This document shows positions 45,950-59,905 of a stretch of DNA of 60,000 nucleotides, piece after piece; position 1 is the first letter of the stretch, and every line of letters starts with the position of its first letter. A model generated the notes under the pieces. That model was not told the DNA's origin. It saw only the letters and a program-made list of their open reading frames with translations, and searched no databases. The DNA lies in contig OU612065.1 in NCBI GenBank assembly GCA_914767715.1, positions 30,320,001 to 30,380,000 of the forward strand. The letters run 5' to 3'. Made by a program: the position numbers and the translations under genes. The stretch is from Membranipora membranacea (lineage: Eukaryota > Bryozoa > Gymnolaemata > Cheilostomatida > Membraniporidae).

Positions 45950-48900
45950 TTATGCAGGGACGCAAGTAAATTTTTCCACTACTTGGGTACAAGATTCGCA
46001 CTTGACTTCACAACACCAATGGAATCTACAGTTACATGTTGAAGTTTCAGTAACAAGTACTCGTTTAACTTTGAGTCCACAAGCCTTACATAGTCTGTTA
46101 CAGGATTTGCGCTCCCATCGATTGTCACCAGTTCGCTCTTCAGGACGAGAGCACGATCGACCGACTGTACCTACAGTGCCGTACACAGTGTTATTCTTAC
46201 AGAAGTCAGGAGAGGATTCCAGATAGACGAGGTCATTCTTACTAATCTGTAGTATATCACGTTCATCCCGACGCTGAGCAGAGTTACCCTTACGCAGCTG
46301 ACCGTTCTGAGCATCGACCATGACGGCTCTGAAATACTTTCTCTTGATGTAATCGCCGACGACTCTAAAGTCAGGAAGCTCCTTCCAGCATGTACGTATA
46401 CTACAGCTACCAGATACACCGTGACACTTACAGGACAGCTTCAGAGTTCTCTTAACGGCCTGCAAAAAAAGATGATCACATGCTTAGTTTATTAAATATT
46501 CAAAATAACAATATTTTGTGCGCTTTATGACAAGTCTAAGACTGAATAATGAAGCATGGATGATTCACACAGAAGCAACAACCCTGAACAGCGTGAATGG
46601 ACAACACCGGAGAAGATATATAAAAATTCCCGCTATCTAATTATCAATTAAATCAGCTTCAAGTCATACATTCACGTATTACTAATAATATTTGTGTCCG
46701 GTGATCTAAATCTGCGGGATATAATGATGGACTACTTGACAGTGGATCACAAAATGAGCGGTATGGTGAATTAGTGACAAGTGCTTCTTCACATGAACCG
46801 ATATAACAGCCCCACGAGCCCTATAATTATCTCCCGCTCCTGTATAGCAGATATGTGGTAAATGTTTGTACTACAGATGAGATAGGGGCAGGTCGTAGCC
46901 GAGCTGTCTCCTACTTATGTACCGCTAATTGAAGACCTCTACAAGTGCTTGATCAGCTAACTATTGATACTTATAGCTTATTGATACTGTAATCATTTAT
47001 ACCCAAACCCCTAACTTTGTTCCTCTGGATACTCCAAAAGGTTGGAATGTGTTAATAAGGGAATTAGAGACCTGCTAAGAACTGAATTTGGTGGGGCAAT
47101 ATGCAAACACTTTCTAGGTTTCTCAGTGACACAGATATCTACTCCAAGCAAAATTAACCAAAAATTACCAACATGAAGCGCAATATGCATAATGTTAGGA
47201 CCAACATATTTAGGAATCTATTCTACTTTTGGTAGAGCACCTGCACCAAAATCAGTTTAGATGCCAAACACCAATCCAAATGCTACAGATGCTACAGATT
47301 TTTGCATAAATACATAAATATCTGTCTATCATCCAGTTTGAGGAATTCCAATGTTCCGACTGGATTGTATATTTGGATACCAATGTATACTGGACAAGCT
47401 TGGTCAAGGTAATTAGCCCTAACAAAGTCAACATCTCGTCCCAACTGTTACACATCCTAGAGCACAGTCACTGAAATGGTTCGAAAGGGTTGCTGTAGGT
47501 ACTTACTCTGCGTCCAGCTTCATTGTTGTGCAGATTGACTATAGCTCTCTCATCTTTACCGGTCTCCAACTCATCGATATACTGCTTAGATATTCTCTGT
47601 CCGAAGGCTACATTATCACTGCATCCGCCCCACTTCCAATCACGACCTGAAACACCAAATAAATATAGATAAATATCTGATAGGAGCAAGATTAACAACT
47701 TGCACAAAATAAACATGACTTCAAAAGTTCACTGGAACAGTCTTTTTTTTCCATGCCAGGCTACAACGGGGCATGAATTGATAGCGTTTTACATCCCTGT
47801 ATTAAAACCGCTGACACGAATCGCAGATATATATAAATTCATATCAATGGCACAAATAGAACGCTAATATCAATGGGTGGAACCAGGCGAAGAGTTAATA
47901 CCAGATCGCTATGCAGACTAAACAGCTCTGACGAAATACTGCGCTGGATTTGTTGGGGTTTAGCGGTTTGGCTAAGAAATGAGCGATTATGTGTGGTTAA
48001 ATATAAAGTAGGGAGTGAAAGGGATAAGTTTGATATTTTGTCATAACAATTAGATGAAAGCTAAATGTTCAAGTGTTACAAATCGGTGAAATTGATTAAA
48101 TTACTACTGGAATAGACCTCAACACTCAGTACGAGACAAAACAAGATTGTTATTTCGTTTCTATGAGATTACCCAAATCAATGTCTGGTAGTGACGAAAT
48201 ATATCACAATTAAAAGAACAAGTGAACTCTGTAAGATTTAGCCAACCACAGATTGAATATAACTCTAAATCCCCATCATACGATATCATCACAGAGTAAG
48301 GATATATCCTTACTCTGTGATATCATTGAATATTAACTCAAGACGGCGTATCTTAGCCTGAAATATGTATCACTTGATAGTAAGTAAAATAGGGGACGTA
48401 CCACTTTTGCCGGATTTAGTGTCGTCACAGCTGCAGCCTTTAAAGTGTCCCATGCTACAGTTCAAAGTCAGAGTGTACATAACTCCCGCTGATATTATAG
48501 AGTTGAGAAAAGACACCTCCCGAACTGCTAAAATCAGAAAAGAAGGATATTTGTTAAACCGACATACTTCAAGGGATTTGTTAAAATTAATGATCGGATT
48601 ATTAAATTATTATTACTTGATCGGGACAGATCTTGGCAGGACTCTTCTAGAAAGTATGTTACCAGCTGTAGTAACGCAAACAGATCACCAAGCTATAATT
48701 CCTTCCGCTGATCATGAAGAAATTTGAGATATGAATAATTATTCAAATTTAGCAAGAAAAATTCCCTCAGCAATAATAATTCTGATCACAGAAGGAACTG
48801 CATATACACATAGCCAAAAACTTGTGTGGTGAGCATTGAGCGAACAGACAATCTAAAAACTACATACTATGCAACAAAAGCAATGCACCAGCAGACGTAT

Positions 48901-51289
48901 TAGTTATTAACAAGATAAAAAAACATGACTATGAAGTTTTTGGAGCTCTGCTAATAGAATGCGGGCGAACCATCAGATGGAAGGAGGTGGCTAGAGTCTG
49001 GGGGCTCAGACTACCGCTGATGTATCATACTACTCACCAGTTGGGAAGGAGTTCTCGTTGAAGAGAGATACAGATGCTTGAGGACAGTTCCAGCGATCCC
49101 ATTTAAACTGATGTCTACATTCCTCTATAGCTAACATACCACCAGCCGCTGCGCTCTCAGAGAACATACCGAACGCCTGTAAAAATACAACATACTAGGT
49201 AAGCTAAACGATAAAAGGAAACAGGAACTGGGTGGTGTGTGAATCATCATCACCACAGCTATTAGCGGCTCACAACTGAGCTTATACTTGCATGGGCATT
49301 GTCTGTATGAAGATTATGAAATGGAATGAAAATTCCTTGGAAACAATGATGCTCTTGTAGGGAAGACTGATAGTCAGACGGAACTGGGTCGAAAAGCAAA
49401 CAATGTCCACATCTACATAATGATTCATTGGTCTAAAGAAAACCTTCAAATTCTCAAATCGGTGACGAAGCAGCAGTGATAAAACAGCTCAACACCCAGG
49501 AGCGAAAAAGCCCATTGACAAGTTTTGTGTGAAATTGGGCTTAAAATTGAAAGGTGTGAACAAAATCCAATTGACAAATTGGCATGTTTTATAATTATTA
49601 ATTCATGAGAGTTAAAATCCGCATCTCAATGAATCGCCAATAAATGAAAGCTGAGGGTGTTAACACGGTAAGTCTGCGATTTGGCAGGCTTATGTGGTAA
49701 CCGATACCACTGGTACGCTATGCCAAATCAAAAGGTTTACTCAGGATGAATATTCAAAATGACATGAGTTTGATTAATAATTCAGCCATCTCTCCTCAAA
49801 GTTATGTTGAACCCTAAACAACAGCAGACTTAAATGCCCAGAGAACGAAATCAAGTGGCTATTACAGTGCTCAATAAGCACTCAGGTTGTCACCGATGGC
49901 AAAAAACTATTTCTCATTATAAATTGCGTGAAGCACAATGTCAGCTAACTGAATATGTCAACAGAACTATACTGCATGCCAGTAGAATCGAAGATTTTTC
50001 AACACAATGAAAGTTGCCTACGTATGAAATGCTCAATTGAAATGGTTGTTTTTAAAATAATTAGTAAAATTCAATAAAAAACAGAAGTGGCTATTTACAC
50101 CAATGTGAGATATGCGAGATGATAATTGTCTCTACAATCAATTTCAAAACAAAGAGCAACAGCTATGATTTGTTTAAAATCTTCAGACAAATTTAACAAA
50201 ATGCCACAGGCCTCTCCGCTTTATGACAATGAAGGTAAATTAAATTTTTATTCCCAAACCGCACCGTACAAAGAATCCTTAAATCAAAAGAAATTCAGCA
50301 CTGCCTAATCCTCTATCGTAATAAAGGAAGAACAGTGCCAGACAGCTGAGTGCACAACGACATTGCTGCAGTGTGAGTCAGCAAGTGCACTGATGTAATA
50401 ATAACACAACGATATCTTATACACAATATAATACATATTATATTCCGTATAATATTATATTTTAATGGGGTTGTGTTAGGAGTTGTCCCTTATTATAGGA
50501 TGCGCCAAGCAAATGAGACCATGAATATTCTGTATAATATTATAATACATATTATATTCTGTATAATGTTATAATACATATTATATTTTAATTGTAAAGA
50601 CTCTTACCTTTTGCCCTGTCATCATGAAGTTGTTCACAGACCTGAAAAAGACAAACATAGACAAAGATTAGATGAGCTGCCAGTTATCGACAGAGAGAGA
50701 TTTGATTATCCAGAGAGAGCAGTGATTAATTTTTGTCCAAGCATCATCAATGGTGGCAGCGGCTCGTTAATCTAACAGTAGGGAGCTGATCTGAATTTTA
50801 TTGGTTGTTGCAGCAACAAAACTCAATAAAACAGCAATTTTAGAACAGACTGACACTGGATTATATCCAAATCATTGTAAAAAAAAATGATTGATAAACA
50901 ATGAAGCCGCATTTTCTTAGTTGAGGTAATTATTAGATTAGAGTATTCGAACAATTATCTATCTTGTTATACATTGTATCATTCGAAATTAGGAGCTTTT
51001 GGGTTGTTGTAATGTAATAACTTTCAGTTTATAAGCGCTGACTATTAATCTCTAACAATGACATCAAGTGGTAAAGGAACTTGTTTTATGTCTGTAGCAA
51101 TATAAAAACATCCGCTGATTATTTTACTCAATGAGAGACATCATGGTCTAAAAATCTAAAACAGGTTGGATTTGTCAGCTGTTAATTTTACGGCAGTTTT
51201 AAGTGCTTGTTGGATATTATTGACATTACTTACCAGGTGGCTGTCGTTGTGGTGATGAGAAGTAGAGAAGATAAAAGTAACAAATCCAT
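45950..51289 (-). CDS. WNT8: Wnt8-family secreted signalling ligand (6 exons, 334 aa)
   Basis: Exons (minus strand): 51289-51234, 50641-50608, 49176-49038, 48527-48402, 47646-47507, 46459-45950. All junctions are GT-AG, phases agree, and the total is 1005 nt. This is a secreted, lipidated ligand for Frizzled/LRP that activates beta-catenin signalling; Wnt8 patterns the body axis in many bilaterians. The N-terminus is a Leu-rich signal peptide (MDLLLLSSLLLITTTT). I count 22 cysteines. CKCHGVSGSC at 175-184 carries the acylated serine (S181), and the C-terminal cysteine knuckle CNCRFHWCCEVKC is present. Subfamily evidence: SVNNF near the N-terminus, ISAGVMYTLT-NCSMG, WKWGGCSDNVAFG, LHNNEAGR, and the insertion-free spacing to ESPDFC, all as in Wnt8. 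Length is typical for the family (about 350). Nothing is missing. The neighbouring aminopeptidase lies upstream on the same strand but is functionally unrelated. Confidence 0.96.
48288..48321. repeat. Perfect 34-bp palindrome in Wnt8 intron 4
   Basis: ATCACAGAGTAAGGATA followed immediately by its exact reverse complement, with no loop. It lies about 80 bases past the 3' end of exon 4 in transcription order, inside intron 4. Isolated, with no related copy noticed in the window. Confidence 0.85.
50411..50597. repeat. AT-rich palindromic repeats in Wnt8 intron 2
   Basis: Repeated ATAATACATATTATATT-C/TGTATAATATTAT blocks at 50421-50468 and 50525-50597, separated by about 55 bases of ordinary sequence. 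They sit immediately downstream of the 34-nt exon 2. They are self-complementary and would form hairpins. Confidence 0.65.
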
Positions 51290-51606
51290 CACTAATCCAG
51301 TTATACGGCAGCGGCAGCGTCAGTTAATAATAATAATAGAATAAATATCCTTCAGCGGACAAAGAGCAGTATATATATATATATAATATATATAAATCTG
51401 TACTGGAGTAGTATATATATAATCCGGTGACGCTGAGTAATAAATATAATAATAATATGTCTCTGTATCTGTAATAAATATATAAAGTATCCGGTATAGT
51501 CGAGTTGTGTACGAGTTTGTATGACGTGGTGAGCGTTTGTGTATCAGCGATGTGTTCAGTTCAGTGTTTCTCAATCGAATGTCTGCCTGTACTTTACTCA
51601 TGGGTT

Positions 51607-51614
51607 TATTTATA
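51607..51614 (-). promoter_or_regulatory. Candidate TATA box of Wnt8
   Basis: TATAAATA on the minus strand about 320 bases upstream of the Wnt8 ATG, followed by C/T-rich sequence where a start site would fall near 51580. This would give a 5' UTR of about 290 nt without an intron. Seen only as a consensus match in AT-rich DNA. Confidence 0.3.
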
Positions 51615-53006
51615 CCCCAAGGCTATCTCTACAACAATACAACTCACTACCTTCATATACGGTACTGAGACAAGCTTTCACTAAGCTGTTATAGATAATA
51701 CCCTGCCTGAGCAAATGTGCGCAGAGCTAGGCTGAGGATCTATGGTAATTATAAGTCTAAAGAGTAATCCAGTCATTAAAGATAGCAGGGATTATAATCC
51801 TACACTCAGCCTGCCTGATGAACAGAATCTATTGTTTGATAGATGATCACAATGGATGATCAATTGATTAGTCTGAGGGCTGAATAATAGAAAGCTCTTA
51901 TCCCTACTACCCTACCCTACACAGATCAGCAACTGAAAATATGTACTTATATGAATGTGAATTAATTGACTACTTGCCTGTTACTGTTAGAAAGTAACAC
52001 CAATTTCTAAAAATATTTTAATCCCTTGGTTGTCTGCAGAATTTTAACTGCACTAGAAGATCAAAGTGATGTTGAGACCAGAGGATGAAAAGCTGTATCA
52101 ATATGCTAATACCCAGGTAAATAAAGCCTAGCTAGTACACGTCCATTAGCGTAACTCCCACCTATTCAGCCCTCATGTGTTTTATTTTAATTTATGTAAC
52201 AGCTACATTGGTACTAAATGTTTCATTTATTTGATTAAGTTTTGAAAAATTTTTAACATTTGTAAATGGGTAAACAAACGTACCTGTTAAATTTGCTCAA
52301 ACTTTACACTAATGGATGAATGTATTGGAGCGGAGCACTGCGCGGCTGACGATGTGATTATTTGTCTTGCTCTTAAAGTTTAGTAGTGCTTACGTATTGC
52401 TCACTACCAACGAAATTGATTCGCATCGACTGAGCAAGAGACTCAGACAGGTAGCCGAATAATGATATGCAAGAAATACATACCAGGCCAGAAATTAAGA
52501 GCAAGAACGATCGTCGTTGAGCATCAAAAACCTTACTATGTAAATTAGATACACATTACACATGCAAACTTGTCCATTGTCATGGGAGACAACACGTTGA
52601 GGAGTGGGAATGAGTTTAACAAACTGGCAGGGTCTTGGCTCATGTAATTGTGAGTCGGGCTTTTTTTCCATTCACAAAAAATCTAATAATTATGAATTTA
52701 TCATAATATGCGTCATATTCATTAAATCTGTTTCTAGCTGTCACTCTTGAGGTTGCATCAGAAATGGAAATGCAGTGGTCATTGCTTTATTTTATGGCCT
52801 TCGGTCAGAAGTTATGAAAAATTAATATTCAGATATGTGGCCTTCATATTTGAGGCATTTCCAGCAACGGAACCAGAAAAAATAATGTAATAAATGTGCC
52901 CTTGTGCAGTTTCTGGTTTTTCTAGCGGAAGGAGCATGGAAAATAGCTGTTGCATTATCCACATTAACGTCGTTTTTAGCAAAGGATATGTTTGTATATA
53001 ATATTA
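51615..53006. other. Intergenic region between Wnt8 and the aminopeptidase
   Basis: It should contain Wnt8 upstream regulatory DNA on the left and the aminopeptidase 3' UTR on the right. I see no exon, no clear repeat and no recognisable factor-binding cluster. Two short frames are present but look like chance. Confidence 0.45.
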
Positions 53007-56000
53007 TTATCTATTTTTGAGCCAGTTATCGACAGTGTCAGCGTATTTCTGATTCCAGGCGATGGCCATTTTGATTGTCTCGACAGCTTGCTCTCTGGAC
53101 CGCGCTCCGCTGCCGGCCTCAGGCTCGGCAGCAAAGAAATCTTCTACCTACAATGTTCAACAAGAACAAACAGTCAGACAAGTTTTGAGGTGTCTGGCTT
53201 TGGTGCGAACCACAATTCTACTTACTAACATGGAACATCCCAAATATCTATCTTGTCAGAGCATTTAGACAATTCAGTTAAAATATAAGGATTGACATAC
53301 AGAAGCTTTTTGTATTTTATTTGTACATTAGGATCCATCTTACCAAGGAGTTTGGAGGCTGTCCCAAACTCCTTGATTATACTACCGTTGAATTTGCAAA
53401 CATACCAATTTTTTTTGTTCATGGGTTGAATCATAATTAAAATATCAAGCAGGATAGTAATATCAATCCATTTGTTACTGATCAAAGTTTTTAATTAGAT
53501 TCTATGTTGATCAATGACTTGCGTTCATATTGATAACAGCTACCTGGTAAAACATGATATAATTGATAGACAAAACCAGTAATTATCATCTTAAATGTTG
53601 TTAGATAGTTTTAATCACCGCAGGTTTAGGGTAGGGTAGGGCAGGGTGGCCTTTATTTTAGTTTGGGCTAGGTTAGATTAATCCTCTAATTACACTCACG
53701 TTTGATCTTTTGTTCCAAAATAAGAATATTGACGTGATGGTATTTTAATCCTAAGTTCGATCTGATAATTGGTTTTCCCCTTTTTGTCAGATAGACATTA
53801 TTGATTGTATGTTGTGGTTTAATGTTTTAGCTGGCCCAGTTTGGTTGATGTTGATTAGAACCTCACCTCTTGTAAACGCTCTGGAGTAGAGAAATAAGAG
53901 GCAATACCAGGTACCATCCTACCAAAATACCTGTTGTCTAGTCCGAATCTGAAAAAAACAACAGACAGACACTATAGATTATCTACTATCTCTGAAACCA
54001 ACATGAACTAGAGGTAAAATTAAAGGTGGCATCATACTCAAATGGTCAAAATTTGATCACGAAGATTGAGACATTTTTAGGAGGGGATCTTGAGGCTTCC
54101 ATCTGTTTAAATGGCACTTCCTGTACGATCTGGAGGGCCAATATGAAGTATAATTTACCTGTCTTTGAAGGTTTGATAATGAGTCTTTGCCCAGTCCCAC
54201 ACAATCGGCAGCGCCACATCGTTAGCTGACAGATAACTGACAACCGAGAAAAAGTCCTGATCAGGAATCTTTAGCTTATCCATGGCATAGCTCAGGAACC
54301 TAAAACACATAAATGGCCCGTTTTTACTCTAAGACATGATTTTGTGTTAATTTGATAAACAAGGCCTCCTCTTAACTGTTGTTATTTTCCTTTCATGTCT
54401 GCCACCCTCGAGCGAGTTGACTGCTGTTGTGTGAATATTAGATCGCCCCGAGCTCACCTGTTCACTAATGTAAGAATGGCTTCATCAAGAAATTTTCACT
54501 CCGTCAGCATGGGCTTTGGGATTAAACCAAACGTTCCAAATGTTAATTCAGACACATAAACTCTGACAAACTTAATCCCTTATACAACATTGCTCAGTGA
54601 GAGAAGCCAAGACACTCTTGAAACATTCTTTCAACACCTGGAATATATTCTTTCAGGAAATAAGGGCTCAGAATAGAAACTGATACGTTCAACGAGTGTT
54701 GTAAGAAACAGTCCTTGCCAAGTAATTAGCGCTGGCATAGTTTCTGTCCTTGTGCCAATTTTTTTAATTTGAATACTAATTCTGCTCAGACAAGGCCATG
54801 ATGGCTTGATGGTGGTTTGACAAATTATTTATTCCTGTAATTATATTTTAACATGGCTGATAGATTTGGGATTGAAGGGTCTGTCTGGGCCATGATTCAA
54901 CACTGCTGTACGGAATACCTGAGTGACCTCGTGTGCACCTTGCAATGTACTCTACTAATCTAAGAATAATAACTAATTTGGAGTATTTTTTACATGTTTG
55001 TCTCTTGGAGGGCGGAGCTGTCTCCTGAATGTTTAATAAGTGGATGTCTGCTCAGGTTGATGATTAAATATGTATATTACATGGGAATAGGTGATTTCAT
55101 ACTGAGCCAAATTGTGTGTCGGTCTGAATATGGTTTTTCAAGAATGGAAGTCTGGGGCAAATATTAGTTACTCATCACAATCATCACGGATGTGAGATTT
55201 GAATAAACACTCTCCAGTTAACCTTACCTAGCATGGACAATTATTCATTAATTCAAATTTGTAGTTATGCACCAATTGATTACTGAATATTTACTTGGTA
55301 TCATTGAAGCTTTATTTTACGAATATTTCTCCTAGTCATTCAGTTATTTGAGGAAATCTAATAATAAATTGGATTTTAGTTAAGCAGATAATCCTTTCAG
55401 GAAATTGAGAAAGTTTCATCTGATATTTTTCTGTTTATAGTACGCTAACTTTTCCAGCAAAAAGAGTTCTCGCAGACTGTAGATTTCTCGTAGGCAATAT
55501 TCTGTGTCCATCCTTTAATCATACTTTAATTTATGTGTAGGTTACACAAAGTTCTATCTCTCTTCATCCATCCTATACCTCTAATTACGGCTAATTATGG
55601 GATTGAAAACTTTGGATTATAAACATTCAAGGTGCATTTGAATATGTTAATCTGGAAATAATTGTTGTTATTTAGCCGTTTGTGGCCTATCATTCTTCTA
55701 ATCCCTTAAAAATTCCCAGCCGGTGAGGTTTCTGGCTTTCCAAGTAAAAGGGCTGGATGGAAATCAATGTCATACTATTAAACAATGAATTTAATTTTGC
55801 ATAAATTTCAACAGTTATGAATGGTGATGGCATTCAAACTGTGTAACTGCATAATCACTGCGTAAAGTACATTTTTGTTGCAGTGGGAAGAATGTCTGAA
55901 CCAACTGCCAGGTTACTGGGACTAGAAACTCCCCACGAGCTTCGAATTTAAAATGGTTGATTAAAATCAAGTTGTCATATCACATTCCCCATCCGAAAGC

Positions 56001-59000
56001 ATGAACGGCGAAATATTATTTGCCTTAGAGGCTAGTCCGCAATATCTGTGCCAGGTTGCTCTCTGTTTGCAGACAGGTTTAAGCACATCTGGGGGCCAAC
56101 CAAACCCCAGTAGTTGATGGACTGCAGGTAAAGAGGTTAAGCCCACTCGGCTAGTCTGGTAGGCTGATTGTCTAGCACATGTACAAGGTTGCTTCCTTAT
56201 TCAATTTTAGGAATAAACAGATTATGTTGAAATCAACCCGAGCCACTTCCCACTGACAAAATAAAACTAAATATTTCAAAAGCATAATTTATAGCCTATC
56301 CCTTACTAATAGTAGGCCATTGTTTTTATACACTATAAAAATCTCGCCTCCATTTTCCCGATGAACTCCCGAAGAGGGAAGGGAAGTTCATTGATTTTCC
56401 CTCAACAATTAAACTGCCCAGCTAGAAACCATCATTCTTGGCACTTGGTTAAGAAGTTGGTTTAAGCTGAACCCCTCTTGCCTTCGTGTCTGACATACTT
56501 GTTAATGAGCTGTACATCTTTAGCTCGGGCTAATCCTCTTCTCATGTCTGTTTTAGCCGAGGCGACAGGCTCGGAGCTGTAGAGGTCCCACACCTGGTCC
56601 CACTGAGCCTCGCTGACATCTATCATACCGTAGTAATATATATCACGTCGCAAATTAGTGTCCAGCCTAAAATAAAAAGTGAATTGGAGGATTGTTTTTA
56701 CTTTTGAAATGATGATTAGTTAGGCCTAACTCTCCATCCACTGTATTTTGATGTAAAGCATTAGAAGAGCATAAGAGTAAATGATAAGGGCGGCCTAACT
56801 ACTTTCCTCACATGTTCGACTCAAGACTTTCTTGGAGTGCAATGAGTGTCCACTACAATTTGGAAGAAAAAGGAAAATCCCAATAGTTGAAAAGGATGGT
56901 GTGACAGTTATGAGAAAAATATTCCGGGTGAGATTGGCAGTCAGTATATACCCCACACTCAACCACATCGCCCTCCCCATGTCTAATTTTTTTTATAGAA
57001 AATATGATGGCGAAAAATCACTGCCAAGAAAAATCATTTGACAAGAAAAATTTAGGAATGGCTGAGATGATTGCAAGTCTTTTGTTGCCAGACAGGTTGC
57101 TGGGGCTGGTTCGGCTCTAAAACAATTGCCAAATCAAACAAAAGATGGGACGTAATTAATCTTTTCAGGAAAATGTAAAACATGACCGGTCTGACAGGAA
57201 TCGATTAATTAATATTCAAGAAACTGGAAAAAGTGTTGTAATGCCTGAAATATTTGTGATAATTGTATTTTTAGACACCCTGTAATTTAGTGGCTTTGTT
57301 TGAGGCATGAGACATATCCTTTTTCTTCTCAACTCAGCAGCGTTGAGCGAGTCAGTCACAGTGCAGTTATATTTTATTTTAGAGTTGCTCATCCAAAGTA
57401 GATGGCTTCTACGCAGCAATCACATTATTAGAATAAACACATTGTGATCGGAGGAGGTTTAATGGCCATCGGATGACAAAGAACTAACTCAATACTAAAC
57501 CTATAGATGGGGCATGACTTACACAAGATTCAGGGGATCACCCAGCCACTCTGTAAATTTATCTTTAGCCTTGTTCAAGCATTCGGAATATTCATGATGA
57601 CATGCCAGCCGTATCACTGTTCCTTTGAGTAATCTGTCACAGAGCAAAGAAAAACAACATACCAACCATACAAACTGTACACGACAACAAACATCCTATC
57701 AGGTCTAGGAGAAGTAGCGGTGCTACTGTTCTACACACCTCCATTATTAAATCTATATCTAACACATTCCAAAGTTCACTGCCACCGCCGTAGCCCCTTC
57801 GGCAGCGCTCTGACAAGTTCCCATAGTCTGTCTGAGAAAGCTGCCTGATTAAGCGATGACTTTGTCAGCACAGGGTGGTTACTGGGTGTAAATGAACAAT
57901 AAAGATTAAGCTTTCTCAGTGCTATTGATGGATTTATGAATTTTGTTGATTTAGGAACTTAAAAGCAGGTATGAACAACATGACCATGTGCCCAAGAGTC
58001 AAGTGAGGATTTAGAGCGGCTGCCAAAGTGCTTCCTTTTAACTCGACGATACTTCGACAGCGATGACACAATTAATGCAATCGGAATTCCAAACAAAAAT
58101 AATTCCTTGTGTATTTAGTAGCTATCTCAGATGTTGTTGCACTGTTCTTTGTGTTTAGTTCGGGAAAGGTGTAGTTTTATCTGGGGGCGATTCTCTATTT
58201 GACAGAGAGGTGGGAATGAATATATTATTAGAGACATACTGCTCAAGATGAGAACCTCCGTCTTTCCAAGCTAGACTGTCATAAGACTTCTTCACTAGTC
58301 CAACCACAAACTCCTAAATATAACAAAGCAATAGCAAACATAATGATTGCTTCGTCTAATTATGTTAAAGTATATATTGAAATCTGGAAATCAGCGTAGT
58401 TTATTCAGCGCTAATAGATAAATTAAAGAATTCCCGCTGTTTCATTTCATCTATGGTAGACTGTTGTTTGGTCGATGGGATAATATATAAAGTTGTCATA
58501 GCTGCAATCCATCAGGATGAAAATTTGATTATTGTTGTTGTTTAATCTGCGGTATTAGATTGGTTTAATGTATCTAGTCCATGTGTGCTAATAGTTACAG
58601 CTGAACAACATAAACAATTGCAAGTTATTGTCTGACTAAAGGTGATTGATGAGAAGAATCTTCTCCATCCAAACAGGTTAATATAAAATAGTTGACGCAC
58701 ATAATAGATTACCGGATGGCAGTAATTGTTTGAGTAATGCCATTCCTAGTTGTCTCCCCAATGATCAGGAGTAGATAAGCCCCCTTGAGTTGAATCCTAG
58801 CCGACAAGGGATTTGCAGTAGGTAAAGTCTTGCATTTCACACAGGTCACAGGCTAGCTAACAATTACACATTCTTACAACATGGTAAAACTTCCACATTC
58901 GCTTCTGAAAACGGGTGCAAGCTAGCAGAAATTATCCCCAAAACTACCATAACTAAACTAAACTCAAGCTAATCATATTTATTCCTCTAAGCCCAAGGGT

Positions 59001-59905
59001 ATGATGATTTTGGATGACCTACGAACTCCAACATACTAGAATGACTGCAGAACAGTTAGTTTTAGGCAGGGTAATAGGTTAGCCTTGCCTGTTAGAGATA
59101 TGAAAAGAGAATAAAGGCAAGTAGAACAATGCTATTTCAAGGGCATGTTTTGTGGTGACCTATATTCCAAATTTGTTCAAGTTTGTCTGCGTTTGGAGTT
59201 GCTCCCCTCCTGTACTAAACACGCTTATCAGTAGAGGAAAGCAACTCTAATGCAGGCAAACTGGATCCGACTTGATCTAGCCGGGATATAGGTAACCTGT
59301 GGACAATACTTACATTCCATAGTGTCTTGTTGGTGACTCGCCCCTGCAGTGTATTTAGCCCTGAGTGGATTGATGTCCACGGTACATAGTGTGTCTCATT
59401 AGTCATATAGGTGAGGAAGCTAAGAGCCGTGTCATATGAGAGGAATCCATACAAGGGTAGACTGATGGCATCATATACTAACCCAGCTCTATCTGCCACT
59501 GGGATCGTCTGTAATGACAAAGATTCAACCGTATAAAATTCGCGACTTTAATCCGTTTACACATGGCTCATCTTTTCTAGCATCGATCCTGACTCTTTGT
59601 GAAGAATTTAATTCAGTGTACAGACTATATAATTCAATTCTACAGTTAGAAGAATTCATAAAAAAAACTGTAATTTGCCTTCCTATCATGGTTTGACAAT
59701 AAGATGACAAGAGACTGTTTGCAAGTGAATTTTTGGTTGTCCTGTGTTATAGAGATGATACCTACATTAGGATTAGCCCCCATTATTTCTCCCATCTTCC
59801 TCCACGTGGCGTCTGGGTAGTTGACTTTATAGTAAGCACTGTTGGCCTGGTTAAATTTGATCCAAGCGGAAGCGTCTGACAGGTCTATTGCGCTATCAAA
59901 CACAA
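53007..59905 (-). CDS. M1-family aminopeptidase, C-terminal part (8 exons seen, 5' end beyond the window)
   Basis: Exons in window (minus strand): 59905-59766, 59508-59314, 58313-58240, 57633-57523, 56666-56499, 54299-54159, 53948-53867, 53147-53007, ending in TAA. Phases agree throughout and about 350 codons are present. The translated part is the end of the beta-sandwich domain and the all-helical ERAP1_C domain of gluzincin aminopeptidases, which remove N-terminal residues from peptides. Landmarks: KVNYPDATW, VADRAGLVYDAISLPLYG (the DRA...D signature), YVPWTSIHSGL, IRLACHHEYSEC, FTEWLGDP, LRRDIYYYGM, LPIVWDWAKTHY and a final FFAAEPEAGSGARSREQAVE helix. These match ERAP, LNPEP and aminopeptidase N relatives. 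GAMEN and HEXXH, which would show whether it is active, lie outside the window, so membership within M1 stays open. Part of intron 5 is a SINE copy. Confidence 0.92.
55954..56125 (-). mobile_element. tRNA-derived SINE (copy 2), head decayed
   Basis: The body matches 14431-14605 (TGGTTGATTAAAATCAAG, GGCGAAATATTA, CCCCAGTAGTTGATGGACT) with many substitutions, in the same orientation. Beyond 56125 the tRNA-like head is scrambled or lost. It lies in an aminopeptidase intron. Clearly older than copy 1. Confidence 0.7.

Noticed and set aside
45882-46226. Plus-strand frame over the Wnt8 last exon
   Set aside because: Antisense shadow of conserved Wnt8 coding sequence; no domain of its own.
46171-46419. 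Second minus-strand frame within the Wnt8 last exon
   Set aside because: Out-of-frame shadow of Wnt8 exon 6.
48365-48727. 120-codon plus-strand frame
   Set aside because: It overlaps Wnt8 exon 4 on the opposite strand; the Wnt8 reading is unmistakable and this one resembles nothing.
53225-53485. 86-codon minus-strand frame next to the last aminopeptidase exon
   Set aside because: It lies in the last intron, lacks recognisable similarity and does not fit the aminopeptidase phase.
53629-53650. GGGTAGGGTAGGGCAGGG as telomeric or G-quadruplex array
   Set aside because: Too short and irregular for telomeric DNA; could form a quadruplex but nothing else supports a role.
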